Assembly (NCBI RefSeq): GCF_009363095.1
Contig: NZ_CP045295.1
Coordinates: forward strand, 1,798,001 to 1,862,000
Source: Paenibacillus cellulositrophicus
GTDB taxonomy: Bacteria > Bacillota > Bacilli > Paenibacillales > Paenibacillaceae
Reading direction: 5' to 3'
DNA length: 64,000 nt
This document shows, one piece after another, positions 9,726 through 20,135 of this stretch (position 1 is the stretch's first letter; the number at the start of each line of letters is the position of its first letter). The position numbers and the translations under genes were made by a program. The notes beneath the pieces were generated by a model. It worked only from the letters and a program-made list of their open reading frames with translations, had not been told where the DNA came from and ran no database searches.

Positions 9726-11174
9726 TTACGGGATATACAGAATTTGACCTTCCTGCACGGTCTGGTCCGCCAGCCGGTTGTACAGCACAAGCTCCCGTGG
9801 CGTCAGCTGATAACGGTCGGCGATCGTCTCGAGCGTCTCCTCCCGCTGAACGATGCACAGCCGGACCTTACGGAAAGGAGTCTGCTCGGAGATACTGCCG
9901 AGGAACAGGTTCTTCCATTTGATATCATCGGCTTCAGCAGCACCCGCGCTGGCGATGGCATCAGCAGCCTGCTGCTCCTCCTGCGCCTGCTGGTACTCAA
10001 GCTCCTTGATCGAACGGCTTGAGGACAAGATCGAGGAAAAGCCGATCGCTTCCTTCTCGCTGGACTCGGGTTCCTTCTTGCTTCCTAACGCGATCCGCAT
10101 TTCCCGGTCTTCAGGCGGTTCTTCCTGCTGAACTTTATCCTGGAAAGCTCCAAACGGGAACGTAGGCTCGCTGAACGGGTCTTTACCCGCCGCGTTCAAA
10201 TAGATGTCTTCTTCCTGCTCTTCATCCGCCTGAACCGCCGTAGCTTCCGGATGCAGCAGCTCCGACTCCTCTTCATGCTCAAAATGCCACTTGTTCGGGT
10301 ACTGGGGCTCCGCTGTCCGGTCTGATGGTTCCTTGTCCGTATGTAAAGCGGATAATCCGGCCACCTGCGGCGGAGGCGCTGCCGCTTCCCGCTCAGGTTC
10401 GCGGGCAAATTCCCATGCGGTAGACGGCGCAGTTTCACGGGAATCGGACGCCTGAGGCACAGCCGTTTCCTCCGGCTCGGACGGAGGAACAGCAGCCGCT
10501 TGCCATACGGCTTCCCAGGCTGCCGCTTCCCGTGCTTCATCCGAGTCACTGGCTTCCGCGGCTTCGATCGGAACCTGTTCCGGCTGCTCTGCCTGAATTT
10601 GGGACTGAGGCGGCGCAAAGGACGGAGCCGGTGCGGTCCAGACAGGCGCAGGGTCGTCCGGCGGCGTGAATTCACGCTGTTCCGGTTCTGCCGAAGCCGG
10701 TTCTTCCTCCCGCTCTTGCGCGAAGATAGCCGCTTCCTCCGGAAGGTCCTCATCCGGTGCATGAACCACCGTGAATTCGTCCGCTTTCCAGGCGGGTGAT
10801 TCCGCGACCTGAGTCTCGATGCCGCGCAGAGAGAGAACGCCCGTAATATTCAGGCTTCGTTTGGACAGAAGGTCGACGTCGAAATTTTCGATTTCCACCG
10901 CAATGTCATCCAGCGAGGTTACCCGGTTCAAGGGAACCGTAATTTCCACTGGAATGAAATGCTCCAGCCGCTGCGTCCCTTCTTCCTCACCTTCGCTTCT
11001 GTACAGCCCCGACAGGAGCAGATGCCCGCGCAGACTGGCTTGTTCGTCCTGGCTGATCACTTGAATATGCGGAAGCAGCTCGATTTCCTCGAGTTCTTCG
11101 ATTCCCGCCACGTCTTCGTTTAAATGAATGCGTTCGTAAATGTCAAAGCGTAAACCGTAGGACTGGTCAAACAC
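9726..11174 (-). CDS. spoVID: SpoVID-like spore coat morphogenetic protein with LysM domain
   Basis: Protein of 482 residues. An N-terminal beta-rich domain (1-140) is followed by a long Glu/Pro/Ala-rich region, probably disordered (about 150-420), and a C-terminal LysM domain (about 432-482, with ETLETIADRYQLT and the final GQILYIP). In Bacillus subtilis SpoVID localises on the forespore and drives coat encasement, and its gene lies between hemL and valS, matching this position. The start is taken as GTG at 11172-11174, nine bases after AAAGGAGG; the longer frame would place that site inside the gene. A sigma-E type promoter would be expected but none is convincing by eye. Name given by domain order plus synteny. 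Confidence 0.8.
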   Translation of the reverse strand: MFDQSYGLRFDIYERIHLNEDVAGIEELEEIELLPHIQVISQDEQASLRGHLLLSGLYRSEGEEEGTQRLEHFIPVEITVPLNRVTSLDDIAVEIENFDVDLLSKRSLNITGVLSLRGIETQVAESPAWKADEFTVVHAPDEDLPEEAAIFAQEREEEPASAEPEQREFTPPDDPAPVWTAPAPSFAPPQSQIQAEQPEQVPIEAAEASDSDEAREAAAWEAVWQAAAVPPSEPEETAVPQASDSRETAPSTAWEFAREPEREAAAPPPQVAGLSALHTDKEPSDRTAEPQYPNKWHFEHEEESELLHPEATAVQADEEQEEDIYLNAAGKDPFSEPTFPFGAFQDKVQQEEPPEDREMRIALGSKKEPESSEKEAIGFSSILSSSRSIKELEYQQAQEEQQAADAIASAGAAEADDIKWKNLFLGSISEQTPFRKVRLCIVQREETLETIADRYQLTPRELVLYNRLADQTVQEGQILYIP

Positions 11175-11303
11175 AAATAACGTCCTCCTTTTCGGCATAT
11201 TTCTAACCGTGGGCCATCCCCACAGCACGAGCCAAAATCGTTACTCGTTCTATTTATATGCTTTAAAAAGAGGAGCATGCCAGTTTTCATATGATACTTA
11301 GGT

Positions 11304-12200
11304 TTACGCTCTCACAAGGGCTTTGAGACGCTCCATATCCTCGGGCCACGGATCGCTCACCTCAATCTGCTCGCGTGTGAGCGGATGGGCGAAAGAGAGA
11401 CGCTCCCCGTGAAGCGCCTGCCTGCCGATGGTGGACATGCTTCCGCCGTACAGAGCATCACCCAGCAGCGGGTGGCCGACATGACTGAGATGAACGCGGA
11501 TCTGATGCGTCCGTCCGGTTTCCAGTTCCAAGTAGACGATGCTGGCTTGATTCCCGGCTTCTGCATGGAGAATCCGGGTCACCGCAGATTGCCCTCCCGG
11601 AGACACCCGTCTGCGCTGCTTGTGATGGCGGTCCTTGCCGATGGGCAGGTCGATGACCTTCAGATCCGCAGGGATCCGCCCCTCGACAAAGGCGGCGTAA
11701 ATCCGCGAAATCCGCTTGCCGCTCATCTCCTTGTCCAGCACAAGCTGCGCCCAGTCATTTTTGGCATACAGCACGGGCCCGGTGGTATGCTGGTCGAGCC
11801 GATGAATATGCCTGACCGCAATCTCTTCCCCCTGCATCTGATAATGGGCGGCCACGGCATGATCCAACGTGATTTCGTCGGAGTGTCCATCCGGGTGAAC
11901 CATCATCCCGGCAGGCTTGTGAACGACCAGGCAGAAGTCGTCCTCGTACAGCACGGTGAGATCCATCCAGATCGGCTCGATCCCCGCCTTGCGGGCAGCA
12001 AAAAGGGCCAGCCGAAGCCGGTCCCCTTTCCACTCGATGCCATTTGATGCCTTAAGCTGTCCAAGCAGCTTCTCCGGCATGCCTGCCTCGTTCAGCAGCC
12101 ACGCCGCGGCCGCCGCTTCGCGGTCTTCGGCCGATGCGATTTTTTTGCCCGGAGCCAGCTCCAGCCATTCCCCGCGCCGGAGCCAGTGGTTCAGGCTCAC
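11304..12200 (-). CDS. RluA-family pseudouridine synthase
   Basis: Isomerises specific uridines in RNA to pseudouridine. The 298-residue protein has the catalytic HRLD motif (catalytic Asp about 136 in [11 protein letters not shown]), the upstream [10 protein letters not shown] segment and the downstream [10 protein letters not shown] motif, all typical of the RluA/RluD class. No clear S4 domain is present at the N-terminus, which is short and basic. The GTG at 12198-12200 overlaps the hemL stop as GTGA, so translation is probably coupled to hemL. In Bacillus subtilis this slot before spoVID has no such gene. The RNA target cannot be told from sequence. Confidence 0.88.
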   Translation of the reverse strand: MSLNHWLRRGEWLELAPGKKIASAEDREAAAAAWLLNEAGMPEKLLGQLKASNGIEWKGDRLRLALFAARKAGIEPIWMDLTVLYEDDFCLVVHKPAGMMVHPDGHSDEITLDHAVAAHYQMQGEEIAVRHIHRLDQHTTGPVLYAKNDWAQLVLDKEMSGKRISRIYAAFVEGRIPADLKVIDLPIGKDRHHKQRRRVSPGGQSAVTRILHAEAGNQASIVYLELETGRTHQIRVHLSHVGHPLLGDALYGGSMSTIGRQALHGERLSFAHPLTREQIEVSDPWPEDMERLKALVRA

Positions 12201-13498
12201 AGCTGCTTGAGGGCGTTGTAATTGGCTTCGATCGTCGCATCGATGTCTTCGATGCTGTGGGCAGCCGATACAAACATCCCCTCAAATTGGGAAGGAGCCA
12301 CGCTCACGCCTTCCTCAATCAGATTGCCGAAATATTTGGTGAAGCGGCGAATGTCGCTCGTTTTCGCCGTATCGTAATTCACGACAGGCCCTTCCGTGAA
12401 GAAAGGACATACCATGGAACCGACGCGGTTAATCGTCACCGGAATGCCAAGCTCTTTGGCATTTTTCACAAAACCGGCCTCCAGACGGGATGCGCGCTCT
12501 TCCAGCTGGTCATATACGGCAGACGTCAGGAGCTTCAGTGTCGTAAACCCGGCCGCCATGGCCAGCGGATTTCCGCTCAGCGTGCCCGCTTGATAAATCG
12601 GACCCGACGGCGCCACTTTCTCCATAATTTCGCGTTTGCCACCGTATGCGCCGACAGGCAGTCCGCCACCGATGACCTTGCCCAGGCAAGTCAGGTCAGG
12701 CGTAATGCCGAACCGGCCTTGGGCACAGTTCAAATGAACACGGAACCCGGTCATGACCTCATCAAAAATGAGCAGGCTGCCATATTTTTCCGTAATTTCG
12801 CGCAGGCCCTCCAGAAAGCCCGGAAGCGGAGGTACGACGCCCATGTTGCCGGCTACCGGCTCCACGATAACGCAGGCGATCTCCTCGCCAAAACGTTCAA
12901 AGGCAAGCTTTACGGACTCAAGGTCGTTATACGCGACCGTGATCGTGTTGCTGGCCACGCTTTCCGGCACGCCCGGGCTGTCAGGCAGACCCAGCGTCGC
13001 CACCCCGGAGCCGGCTTTGATGAGCAGGCTGTCCGCGTGTCCATGATAGGAGCCTTCGAATTTCAAAATTTTGCTGCGTCCCGTGTACCCGCGGGCCAGG
13101 CGAATCGCGCTCATCGTCGCTTCCGTACCGGAATTGACCATCCGGACGATGTCGATTGAAGGGACACGCTCGCACACGAGCTTGGCCATCTCCGTCTCAA
13201 TCAGCGTAGGCGCGCCGAAGCTCGTGCCTTTGGCCGCCGTTTCCTGAACCGCAGCAATCACTTCCGGATGGGCGTGTCCCATAATCAGGGGCCCCCAGGA
13301 GCCGACGTAGTCGATAAAACTGTTGCCGTCAATATCGTACACGCGCGATCCTTGGGCATGGTCCACATAAATCGGCGTAAGGCCGACCGATTTAAAGGCG
13401 CGGACCGGGCTGTTGACCCCGCCGGGAATATACTGCTTGGCTTCTTCAAAGGCCGACCGGGAAGCCTCCTCCTTGCGCTTTCCTGACATACTGCTCAT
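12197..13498 (-). CDS. hemL: Glutamate-1-semialdehyde 2,1-aminomutase
   Basis: PLP enzyme converting glutamate-1-semialdehyde to 5-aminolevulinate, the second step of the C5 haem pathway after HemA. The 433-residue protein contains the signature GGGVN-type N-terminus ([12 protein letters not shown]), the [10 protein letters not shown] segment and the PLP lysine about 274 in [11 protein letters not shown]. The ATG at 13496-13498 lies eight bases after GGAG; a GTG three codons earlier overlaps that site. It follows hemB by 66 bp, with a small GC hairpin in the gap, and is the last hem gene of the operon. Confidence 0.96.
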   Translation of the reverse strand: MSSMSGKRKEEASRSAFEEAKQYIPGGVNSPVRAFKSVGLTPIYVDHAQGSRVYDIDGNSFIDYVGSWGPLIMGHAHPEVIAAVQETAAKGTSFGAPTLIETEMAKLVCERVPSIDIVRMVNSGTEATMSAIRLARGYTGRSKILKFEGSYHGHADSLLIKAGSGVATLGLPDSPGVPESVASNTITVAYNDLESVKLAFERFGEEIACVIVEPVAGNMGVVPPLPGFLEGLREITEKYGSLLIFDEVMTGFRVHLNCAQGRFGITPDLTCLGKVIGGGLPVGAYGGKREIMEKVAPSGPIYQAGTLSGNPLAMAAGFTTLKLLTSAVYDQLEERASRLEAGFVKNAKELGIPVTINRVGSMVCPFFTEGPVVNYDTAKTSDIRRFTKYFGNLIEEGVSVAPSQFEGMFVSAAHSIEDIDATIEANYNALKQL

Positions 13499-13529
13499 GT
13501 CATTCACTCCAATCTATCGGTTTAAATCA

Positions 13530-13544
13530 CCCCGCTAAGCGGGG
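13530..13544 (-). terminator. Small hairpin between hemB and hemL
   Basis: Perfect six-pair stem CCCCGC / GCGGGG with loop TTA (minus strand). Only TGATTTAAA follows, so it is a weak terminator or an RNA-stability element lowering hemL expression. Confidence 0.35.
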
Positions 13545-13564
13545 ATTTGGCTCCGCTGCTTCGG

Positions 13565-14563
13565 TTATCCCTTGATCCACCGGGCTACGTCTTTGGCAAA
13601 ATAAGTAATAATGATATCCGCGCCGGCGCGCTTCATGCTCGTCAGCATTTCCTGCACCACGGCTTTTTCGTCGATCCAGCCTTGAATGGCCGCCGCTTTG
13701 ACCATGGAGTACTCCCCGCTCACATTGTAGGCGACGAGCGGAAGGTCGAACTGATCTTTCAGCGTGCGCATAATGTCCATATAGGACAAAGAAGGCTTGA
13801 CCATCAGCATGTCGGCCCCTTCAAGCACATCGGATTCCGCTTCACGCAGCGCTTCGCGCGCGTTGGCCGGATCCATCTGGTACGTTTTGCGGTCGCCGAA
13901 CTGGGGTGCCGAGTCGGCTGCCTCGCGGAATGGGCCGTAGAAGGCGGAAGCATATTTGACCGAATAAGACATGATCGGAATATGCTCAAAGCCGTTCTCA
14001 TCAAGCCCTGCGCGGATCGCCTGCACGAAGCCGTCCATCATGTTGGACGGGGCGATAATATCGGCGCCGGCTTTCGCCTGGGACACCGCCGTTTTGACCA
14101 GCAGCTCCAGCGATTCATCGTTCATGACGTCGCCGCACACATGGCCATCCCGTTCATAGGTATGCACCATGCCGCAGTGTCCATGATCCGTAAACTCGCA
14201 GAGGCAGGTGTCGGCTACGACGAGCAGGTCCGGATACCAGGACTTGATCAGGCGTGTCGCTTCCTGCACGATGCCGTCTTCCGCAAAGGCCGAGGAGCCG
14301 ATGCTGTCCTTCGTTTCCGGAATGCCGAACAACAGCACGGCCGGAATGCCGAGGGAGGCAATTTCGTCCACTTCTTCTTTCAGCCGGTCCAGCGAAAAAT
14401 GATAGACTCCCGGCATGGATGAAATCTCGTTTTTTATGTTTTCTCCATAGGTTACAAAAATCGGCATGATCAGGTCATTCACGTTCAGCACCGTTTCGCG
14501 CACCATGTTCCGCATGCCCGCGGACTGGCGGAGGCGCCGGTGTCTTACCATTGGAAAACTCAT
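13565..14563 (-). CDS. hemB: Delta-aminolevulinic acid dehydratase (porphobilinogen synthase)
   Basis: Condenses two 5-aminolevulinate molecules to porphobilinogen in the cytoplasm. The 332-residue protein has the zinc-binding cysteines C120, C122 and C130 in the [11 protein letters not shown] segment, so the zinc-dependent form is expected. The two active-site lysines are about K203 ([11 protein letters not shown]) and K256 (MVKPSLSY). The ATG at 14561-14563 follows AGGAGGT with good spacing. It lies between the cobA-hemD fusion and hemL, the order in the Bacillus hem operon. Confidence 0.97.
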   Translation of the reverse strand: MSFPMVRHRRLRQSAGMRNMVRETVLNVNDLIMPIFVTYGENIKNEISSMPGVYHFSLDRLKEEVDEIASLGIPAVLLFGIPETKDSIGSSAFAEDGIVQEATRLIKSWYPDLLVVADTCLCEFTDHGHCGMVHTYERDGHVCGDVMNDESLELLVKTAVSQAKAGADIIAPSNMMDGFVQAIRAGLDENGFEHIPIMSYSVKYASAFYGPFREAADSAPQFGDRKTYQMDPANAREALREAESDVLEGADMLMVKPSLSYMDIMRTLKDQFDLPLVAYNVSGEYSMVKAAAIQGWIDEKAVVQEMLTSMKRAGADIIITYFAKDVARWIKG

Positions 14564-14619
14564 AGCTGTAAACCTCCTGTTGGTAGATATTTACGAGTCT
14601 AGGGTCATCCCAGACCCTT

Positions 14620-16173
14620 CTATTCTGATGCGGCCGCAGCTTCCGCGTTCCACAGGCACAGCGACCGGACAAGACTGTCCAGCGTCGCTTCTTCGGCAAT
14701 GATGCCTACTTCAAGGCCCGCGTCACGGGCTGTCTTGGCCGTAATTTCTCCAATACATGCAACTTCCACGCCCTGCAGCAGCGCTGCCGGGTCCTGCACT
14801 CCCATCCGCTGCAAAATCGAGAGTAGATTGTTCACCGTCGACGAGCTGGTGAACGTCACGGCATGAATTCCGCCCTCTTCCAGCAGCCGGATCAATTCGG
14901 GATCGTCCTCCCGCCCGGCAATCGTCTGGTACATCACGGCGCTGGTGACCTCGAGCCCCATCTCCGCGAGCTTGTCAGGCAGCCAGTTTCGTGCCAGATC
15001 CCCGCGCGGAAGGAAGACCTTCTGGCCGGCGAGCAGTTGGCTGCCCAGCGACTCGATCAGTCCTTCCTGCTGGAAGCGGTCCGGCAGCTCCACGGGGATG
15101 ATGCCCCGCTGCCCGAGCGCTTCGGCTGTGGCCGGGCCGACCGCTGCAATCCGCGCCCTGTACAGCTGCCGGATGTCCTTCCCCTGCTCCTTCAAATGGC
15201 GGAAGAAGTAGTCGACGCCGTTGGTGCTGGTGAAGAACACCCAGTCGTATTCACTGAGCCGGTCGAAGGCGTCCTTGAGGCCCTGCTTAAGCTCGGGCGC
15301 TTCGGGATACACCGTCTCGATCACCGGAAATTCGTAGGGCTCCCCGCCGAGCTCCTCGATCCGGTTGACCAGATCGCTTGCCTGGGCCCGGGAGCGGGTG
15401 ACCAGGATCCGCTTGCCGAACAGCGGCTGCGACTCCGCCCATTTGAGCTGCTCGCGCTGCCGCACGACGTCGCCGACAACGATGACGGCCGGCGGCTGAA
15501 AGTTCGCCTGCTTCACTTTCTCCGCGATGTCGGCGAGCGTCCCGGCGAGCACCGCCTGCTCCGCCCGCGTCCCCCACCGGATCAAGGCCACCGGCGTGTC
15601 GGGCTTGCGTCCATGGCGCATCAGCTGCTCGGCGATATAACCGATCTTAGCCACGCCCATCATAAAGACCAGCGTTCCGGTCGCGTTCGTGACCTTGTCC
15701 CATTCGATCATCCGGTCCAGCTTGTCCGGGCTCTCATGCCCGGTGATGATGGACAAGGAAGAGGCCAAATCTCGGTGGGTCACCGGAATGCCTGCGTACG
15801 CCGGTACCCCGATCGCCGCCGTAATGCCGGGCACGATTTCATAAGGGATGCCGTTTCGCCTTAGCAGCTCGGCTTCCTCGCCTACGCGTCCGAATATCGT
15901 CGGATCGCCGCCCTTCAGCCGCACGACCGTTTTGCCCTGCAGGGCAAGGTCCACCAGCAGCTGGTTGATCTCTTCCTGCTTCATCGTATGGCGGTCCGGG
16001 AGCTTGCCGACGTATATTTTTTCCGTTCCTGGCTTGAGCGAATGCAGCAGCTGCGGCCCCGCCAGGCGGTCATACACGACGACATCCGCCTTTTGCAGGC
16101 ATTCCAGCCCTTTTACCGTAATTAATTTGGCATGCCCGGGCCCGGCTCCCACCAAAAATACTCTTCCCGCCAT
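14620..16173 (-). CDS. cobA-hemD: Fused uroporphyrinogen-III C-methyltransferase and uroporphyrinogen-III synthase
   Basis: Two enzymes in one 517-residue protein. Residues 1-250 are a SAM-dependent methyltransferase (FLVGAGPGHAKL at the start, VVRLKGGDPTIFGR, the VPGITAA segment), which makes precorrin-2 from uroporphyrinogen III. Residues about 258-505 are HemD (GKRILVTRSRAQAS, FTSTNGV, then FTSSSTVNN), which closes hydroxymethylbilane to uroporphyrinogen III. The ATG at 16171-16173 follows GGGGATGAG, 11 bp after hemC. The fusion joins two consecutive activities at the haem/sirohaem branch. In Bacillus subtilis these are separate proteins; fused forms are known in other Bacillota. Confidence 0.95.
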   Translation of the reverse strand: MAGRVFLVGAGPGHAKLITVKGLECLQKADVVVYDRLAGPQLLHSLKPGTEKIYVGKLPDRHTMKQEEINQLLVDLALQGKTVVRLKGGDPTIFGRVGEEAELLRRNGIPYEIVPGITAAIGVPAYAGIPVTHRDLASSLSIITGHESPDKLDRMIEWDKVTNATGTLVFMMGVAKIGYIAEQLMRHGRKPDTPVALIRWGTRAEQAVLAGTLADIAEKVKQANFQPPAVIVVGDVVRQREQLKWAESQPLFGKRILVTRSRAQASDLVNRIEELGGEPYEFPVIETVYPEAPELKQGLKDAFDRLSEYDWVFFTSTNGVDYFFRHLKEQGKDIRQLYRARIAAVGPATAEALGQRGIIPVELPDRFQQEGLIESLGSQLLAGQKVFLPRGDLARNWLPDKLAEMGLEVTSAVMYQTIAGREDDPELIRLLEEGGIHAVTFTSSSTVNNLLSILQRMGVQDPAALLQGVEVACIGEITAKTARDAGLEVGIIAEEATLDSLVRSLCLWNAEAAAASE

Positions 16174-16184
16174 GTTCTCATCCC

Positions 16185-17144
16185 CTACTCCCTGGTCTGT
16201 TCCAGAATTCTCTCGGCTCCCTGGGCAATCAGCTTATTGGCAACGTCTTCCCCAAGCTTCAGTGGATCCGTTCCCATCAGCGTTTCTTTTAAAATGACGT
16301 CCCCTTCGGGAGATCCTACCATTCCCGTTAATTGTATAACGGGCGGAGTCTCTTGGGAATGCTCCGTCTCGGACGGAACGAGTACGGCATGTGCCCCGAT
16401 CGGCACCTGGCAGCCGCCGTTCAGTACGGCGAGAAACTTGCGTTCGGCAGCAACGGTCAGCTCCGATTCCTTATCGTTATATAAATCAAGCAGTCTGCGC
16501 AGATCCGCATCATCTTCGCGGCATTCGATGCCGAGCGCTCCTTGGCCAACAGCCGGCAGGCAGGTCTCCACCGGAATATACGAGCTGATTCTATCCTCCC
16601 AGCCCATGCGGTACAGCCCGGCAGCGGCGAGAATGATCGCCTGAAAACCTTCCGTCTCGAGCTTGCGCAGACGCGAGTCAATATTTCCGCGAACCGGCTC
16701 CAGTTCCAGGTCGGGCCGGTGAGCCTTCAGCTGGCTGGAGCGGCGCAGGCTGCTCGTTCCCACTTTCGCTCCCTGCGGAAGCTCGTCAATGCTTTTCCCA
16801 TGAAGGGAAATGAGACAGTCCCTCGGATCGACGCGGCGCGGCACCGCACCGTTTATCAGACCCTCGGGGAGAACCGAAGGCATGTCCTTCATACTGTGCA
16901 CGGCCATATCGATTTCACTGTCCAGCATAGCCTGCTCGATTTCTTTAACGAACAAGCCTTTCCCGCCGACCTTGGACAACGTCACATCCAAAATGCGGTC
17001 GCCTTTCGTCACGATCTTTTTCACTTCGAATTGAAAATCAAACCCGTGTTCCGCGCACAGCTGCTTCAGCTGGTCGATGACCTGCCCTGTCTGCGTTAAT
17101 GCCAATGCGCTTTGTCTGCTGCCTACTACGATTGTCCGCATCAT
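16185..17144 (-). CDS. hemC: Hydroxymethylbilane synthase (porphobilinogen deaminase)
   Basis: Polymerises four porphobilinogens to hydroxymethylbilane. The 319-residue protein starts [16 protein letters not shown], has KDMPS and SSLRRSSQL motifs, and the dipyrromethane-cofactor cysteine about C245 in [11 protein letters not shown]. The ATG at 17142-17144 overlaps the TGA of the preceding gene as ATGA; the next codon is also ATG and is seven bases from AGGAGG, so either may be used. It is followed by the HemD activity, which prevents wasteful spontaneous closure of its product. Confidence 0.96.
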   Translation of the reverse strand: MMRTIVVGSRQSALALTQTGQVIDQLKQLCAEHGFDFQFEVKKIVTKGDRILDVTLSKVGGKGLFVKEIEQAMLDSEIDMAVHSMKDMPSVLPEGLINGAVPRRVDPRDCLISLHGKSIDELPQGAKVGTSSLRRSSQLKAHRPDLELEPVRGNIDSRLRKLETEGFQAIILAAAGLYRMGWEDRISSYIPVETCLPAVGQGALGIECREDDADLRRLLDLYNDKESELTVAAERKFLAVLNGGCQVPIGAHAVLVPSETEHSQETPPVIQLTGMVGSPEGDVILKETLMGTDPLKLGEDVANKLIAQGAERILEQTRE

Positions 17145-17791
17145 GATTCCTCCTGGTTGTTCGCAATCCATTGCTTGATTTGTTCCGTATCCCACGGCTC
17201 AAACGTGCCCTTGCGGATTTCATCCAGCACTTCAAGCTCTGCCGCTTTCATTAATAATCTTTGCCGGGTTTCCGGGCGCGTAACCTGCCTCTTGATGCTG
17301 CTGCGCATCCGGTACATCCATTCGAGATATTCCTCGTATTCGGGGCCGTATTCTTCCTCCAGCCTGTCGCAAATCTCCGCAGCCAGCGCCGGTCCGGCTC
17401 CCGAGGTGGACACGGCGATCACCAGCCTGCCCCGGCGAAGCACGCTCGGGCTGATAAAAGAACCCGGCCTACTGCCGCCGGCCTCGTTTGCCAGCGCACC
17501 CATCCGCTCTGCCTCATCGATCACGGCACCGTTCACGTCAGGCGAGGAGGTTGCCGCATAGACCAAAAAGGCCCCCGCCAAATCTCCCGCCGCGTACTCG
17601 CGGGAAATCCAGCGGATCCGGCCTTCCATTACAAGCTGCCGCAGTCCTTGCGTCACTTCCGGACTGATCACCGTCACATCGGCCGAAGCCGCAAGCAGGG
17701 AGTTTATCTTTCTTTCGGCCACGGCCCCGCCGCCCACCACGGCGCAGCAGCGCCCCTTGCAATCCAGCATTACGGGCAAATATACCGACAA
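17141..17791 (-). CDS. sirC: Precorrin-2 dehydrogenase (sirohaem branch)
   Basis: NAD-dependent enzyme oxidising precorrin-2 to sirohydrochlorin on the way to sirohaem. The 216-residue protein has the Rossmann loop [11 protein letters not shown] at 18-28 and [16 protein letters not shown], as in the N-terminal domain of CysG, YlnF and Met8. The start is taken as TTG at 17789-17791, nine bases after AGGAG; a longer frame overlaps hemX. The usual short helical tail follows, but no separate ferrochelatase domain, so iron insertion may need another protein. It lies between hemX and hemC, an insertion relative to the Bacillus subtilis hem operon. Confidence 0.88.
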   Translation of the reverse strand: MSVYLPVMLDCKGRCCAVVGGGAVAERKINSLLAASADVTVISPEVTQGLRQLVMEGRIRWISREYAAGDLAGAFLVYAATSSPDVNGAVIDEAERMGALANEAGGSRPGSFISPSVLRRGRLVIAVSTSGAGPALAAEICDRLEEEYGPEYEEYLEWMYRMRSSIKRQVTRPETRQRLLMKAAELEVLDEIRKGTFEPWDTEQIKQWIANNQEES

Positions 17792-17796
17792 AGGAC

Positions 17797-18618
17797 TCAC
17801 TCTCCTGTCCAACGGTGAAAATCGGACCACGTATTCAGTACGAAAATAAATATAATAAACGCATATCCGATCAGAATCCACTGGGCCATCACTTGACCGG
17901 AATGCTGTTTGGAACGTTTACGAATCAGAAAAAAATAATAAATCGCCAGTCCGGCAAGCGTAGCCACTACTTTCAAGTCCAGCAGCAGACTGAGCTTGCC
18001 TTCGGAAATAAGCGACAGCACCGCGACGATGAACGAAACGGATAAGAGCGGGGTTCCGATCGATGCGAGCAGGTACGTGTACTTGTCCATCAGCTCTAGA
18101 CTCGGAAGCCGGCGGACGGTGTCGCTCCATTTTTTCCCTTTCAGCCTTCTATGAAGAAACAAATACATGCCGGCAAATACGGCGGCAATGGTGTAAACGG
18201 CGAAGCTTAGGTTGGCGAGCGTGATATGCAGAATGAGCAGGCCGTGTACCGTCTCCCAATGACGCAGCGGGTTATTCCCGGCTGCAAACCATAAACGGTT
18301 CAGCACCATGGCGCTGAATCCGATGATGCCGAGCAGCAGGACGGCAAACTCCGACCGCTGCACCCAGTTCATGATCAGCGCGGCGATGACGATACTAAAT
18401 GAAAATAAGAGCAAAAAATCAAATGGGGTAAAGATCGGCAGCATGCTCTCCTGCCACGCTCTGATCAGAAGCGCGCCTCCCTGCAAAACGCCAACTACAA
18501 CAAGAAGCCCTGTACCCATCCGCTTTGCCCCCTGATTGCGTCGTATGCAATCCGAGATAAAAAACAGAAGGCTCAGGGCGTAGATATAAATGCCGGCATC
18601 GTAAAAACCAGTGAGCAA
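17797..18618 (-). CDS. hemX: HemX, CcsA-type membrane protein
   Basis: Protein of 273 residues with about eight membrane helices and the cytochrome c assembly (CcsA/HemX) fold: the HETVH-like segment (HWETVHGLLILHITLAN) near residue 124 and the final WSDFHRWTG. In Bacillus subtilis HemX lowers the level of HemA protein. The start is taken as TTG at 18616-18618, six bases after GGGGGAG; another TTG two codons upstream touches that site. It follows hemA by 20 bp and overlaps the ribosome-binding region of the next gene. Confidence 0.88.
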   Translation of the reverse strand: MLTGFYDAGIYIYALSLLFFISDCIRRNQGAKRMGTGLLVVVGVLQGGALLIRAWQESMLPIFTPFDFLLLFSFSIVIAALIMNWVQRSEFAVLLLGIIGFSAMVLNRLWFAAGNNPLRHWETVHGLLILHITLANLSFAVYTIAAVFAGMYLFLHRRLKGKKWSDTVRRLPSLELMDKYTYLLASIGTPLLSVSFIVAVLSLISEGKLSLLLDLKVVATLAGLAIYYFFLIRKRSKQHSGQVMAQWILIGYAFIIFIFVLNTWSDFHRWTGE

Positions 18619-18638
18619 TGTCAACTCCCCCTACCGGC

Positions 18639-20027
18639 TTACAGGCTTGCAGGAGTCAAAGAAACCTTGGACAGCTTCATGTCCGATGGGTTCTTGCTGA
18701 TCCCTTGCGGGACCGTGCCGGATTTCTCCATGACGCTGCTGCCGTGACCGGACGCATTCATGTCCTCTTCCAAAGCAAATATATGTGTGAAAAACTCTAG
18801 CGCCTCGTTGCCTTCCTTGCCGCCGGCCATTTCCTTCAAGCGGTTGATCGGATCGTGCATCATCTGATTGACGATGCTCTTGGTCAACCGGCGGATGACT
18901 TTGCGCTGATGGTCGTTCAGTTCAGGCAGCTTGTTAAACAGGCTTTCCAGCGTCTCTTCATGAATCGCCGTGGACTTCTCCTGAAGCGCACGGATCGCCG
19001 GCCGGATGCCGAGCGTCTTGAGCCATTGATAGAACGCCGTCTTCTCCTCTTCGATCATCACTTCGATCTTCGCCGCTTCGGCCCGGCGCATTTCGAGGTT
19101 GCTCTCAACGATTCCTTCCAGGTCGTCAATATCATACAGGAATACGTTGCTAATCTCGGCGATAGCCGGATCAATGTCCCGCGGCACTGCGATATCAATC
19201 ATAAACAGCGGCCGGGATTGCCTCTTCTTCATGCTCTCGCTGACCTGCGCCGGCGTAAGGACATAATCCTTGGCACCCGTCGAGCTTATCAGGATGTCCA
19301 CTTCGTGAAGCCGGGCAATCGCCTGCTCCATCGTGCACGGCGTACCTTGAAACTTGTTGGCCAGCTCTTCCGCCCGCGCGAGGGTCCGGTTGGCGACGAT
19401 CACCTCTTCGGCCCCGTTCGCGTACAGGTGCTTGACGGTCAGCTCGCTCATTTTGCCGGCGCCGAGAATGAGCACCTTCTTGTCGTTGAACATGCCAAAA
19501 ATCCGTTTGCCCAGCTCAACGGCCGCGTAGCTCACGGACACTGCGCTTTCCCCAATGGAAGTCTCCGAATGGGCTCTCTTGCCTAGGGTCACGGCCTGCT
19601 TGAACAGCATGTTGAACCAGGTGCCCGTCGCTTTCTCCTCCTGGCTTTGCAGGAAGGCGCTGCGGACCTGACCTAAAATTTGCGTCTCCCCGATCACCAT
19701 GGAGTCCAGGCCGCAGGTCACCCGGAACAAATGGGAAATGGCCTGCTCGTCTTCATATATATATAAATGCTTTGTAAATTCTTCTCTTGGGATGTCAAAC
19801 CATTGCTCCACAAAACTGCGGATGAAATATCCGCACATATGAAGACGGTCTACCACCACGTATATTTCTGTGCGGTTGCACGTAGCCACAATCACGCCTT
19901 CCATTACACTTTTCGTCAGCATCAGCTGGCTGAGTGCCTTTGGAAGTTCGCTTTGATCAAATGTAAAACGTTCCCTCACTTCTACAGGCGCTGTACGATA
20001 GTTTAATCCGACAACGACGATGTGCAT
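18639..20027 (-). CDS. hemA: Glutamyl-tRNA reductase
   Basis: NADPH-dependent reduction of glutamyl-tRNA to glutamate-1-semialdehyde, the committed and usually haem-regulated step. The 462-residue protein has the nucleophile C50 in ATCNRTE, the NADPH loop LILGAGKMSE and a C-terminal dimerisation helix region. A Ser/Gly-rich tail of about 40 residues after ALEEDMN is not typical. The ATG at 20025-20027 follows AGGTGA. It heads the hem operon, transcribed from an extended -10 promoter about 200 bp upstream, and carries a long leader with the module shared with valS. Confidence 0.97.
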   Translation of the reverse strand: MHIVVVGLNYRTAPVEVRERFTFDQSELPKALSQLMLTKSVMEGVIVATCNRTEIYVVVDRLHMCGYFIRSFVEQWFDIPREEFTKHLYIYEDEQAISHLFRVTCGLDSMVIGETQILGQVRSAFLQSQEEKATGTWFNMLFKQAVTLGKRAHSETSIGESAVSVSYAAVELGKRIFGMFNDKKVLILGAGKMSELTVKHLYANGAEEVIVANRTLARAEELANKFQGTPCTMEQAIARLHEVDILISSTGAKDYVLTPAQVSESMKKRQSRPLFMIDIAVPRDIDPAIAEISNVFLYDIDDLEGIVESNLEMRRAEAAKIEVMIEEEKTAFYQWLKTLGIRPAIRALQEKSTAIHEETLESLFNKLPELNDHQRKVIRRLTKSIVNQMMHDPINRLKEMAGGKEGNEALEFFTHIFALEEDMNASGHGSSVMEKSGTVPQGISKNPSDMKLSKVSLTPASL

Positions 20028-20135
20028 TACGTGTTCACCTGCCTATGTTTCATTTCAAAAAAAAAGATCCAGTTCAGGACGTTTTTTTGATAATATCAGA
20101 AAGTATAAACTCCAGAGCCATGGCTTCCTGATATT

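Noticed and set aside
10196..10762. Arg-rich 188-codon minus-strand frame inside spoVID
   Set aside because: It is an out-of-frame reading of the Glu/Pro-rich region; low complexity, no start signal.
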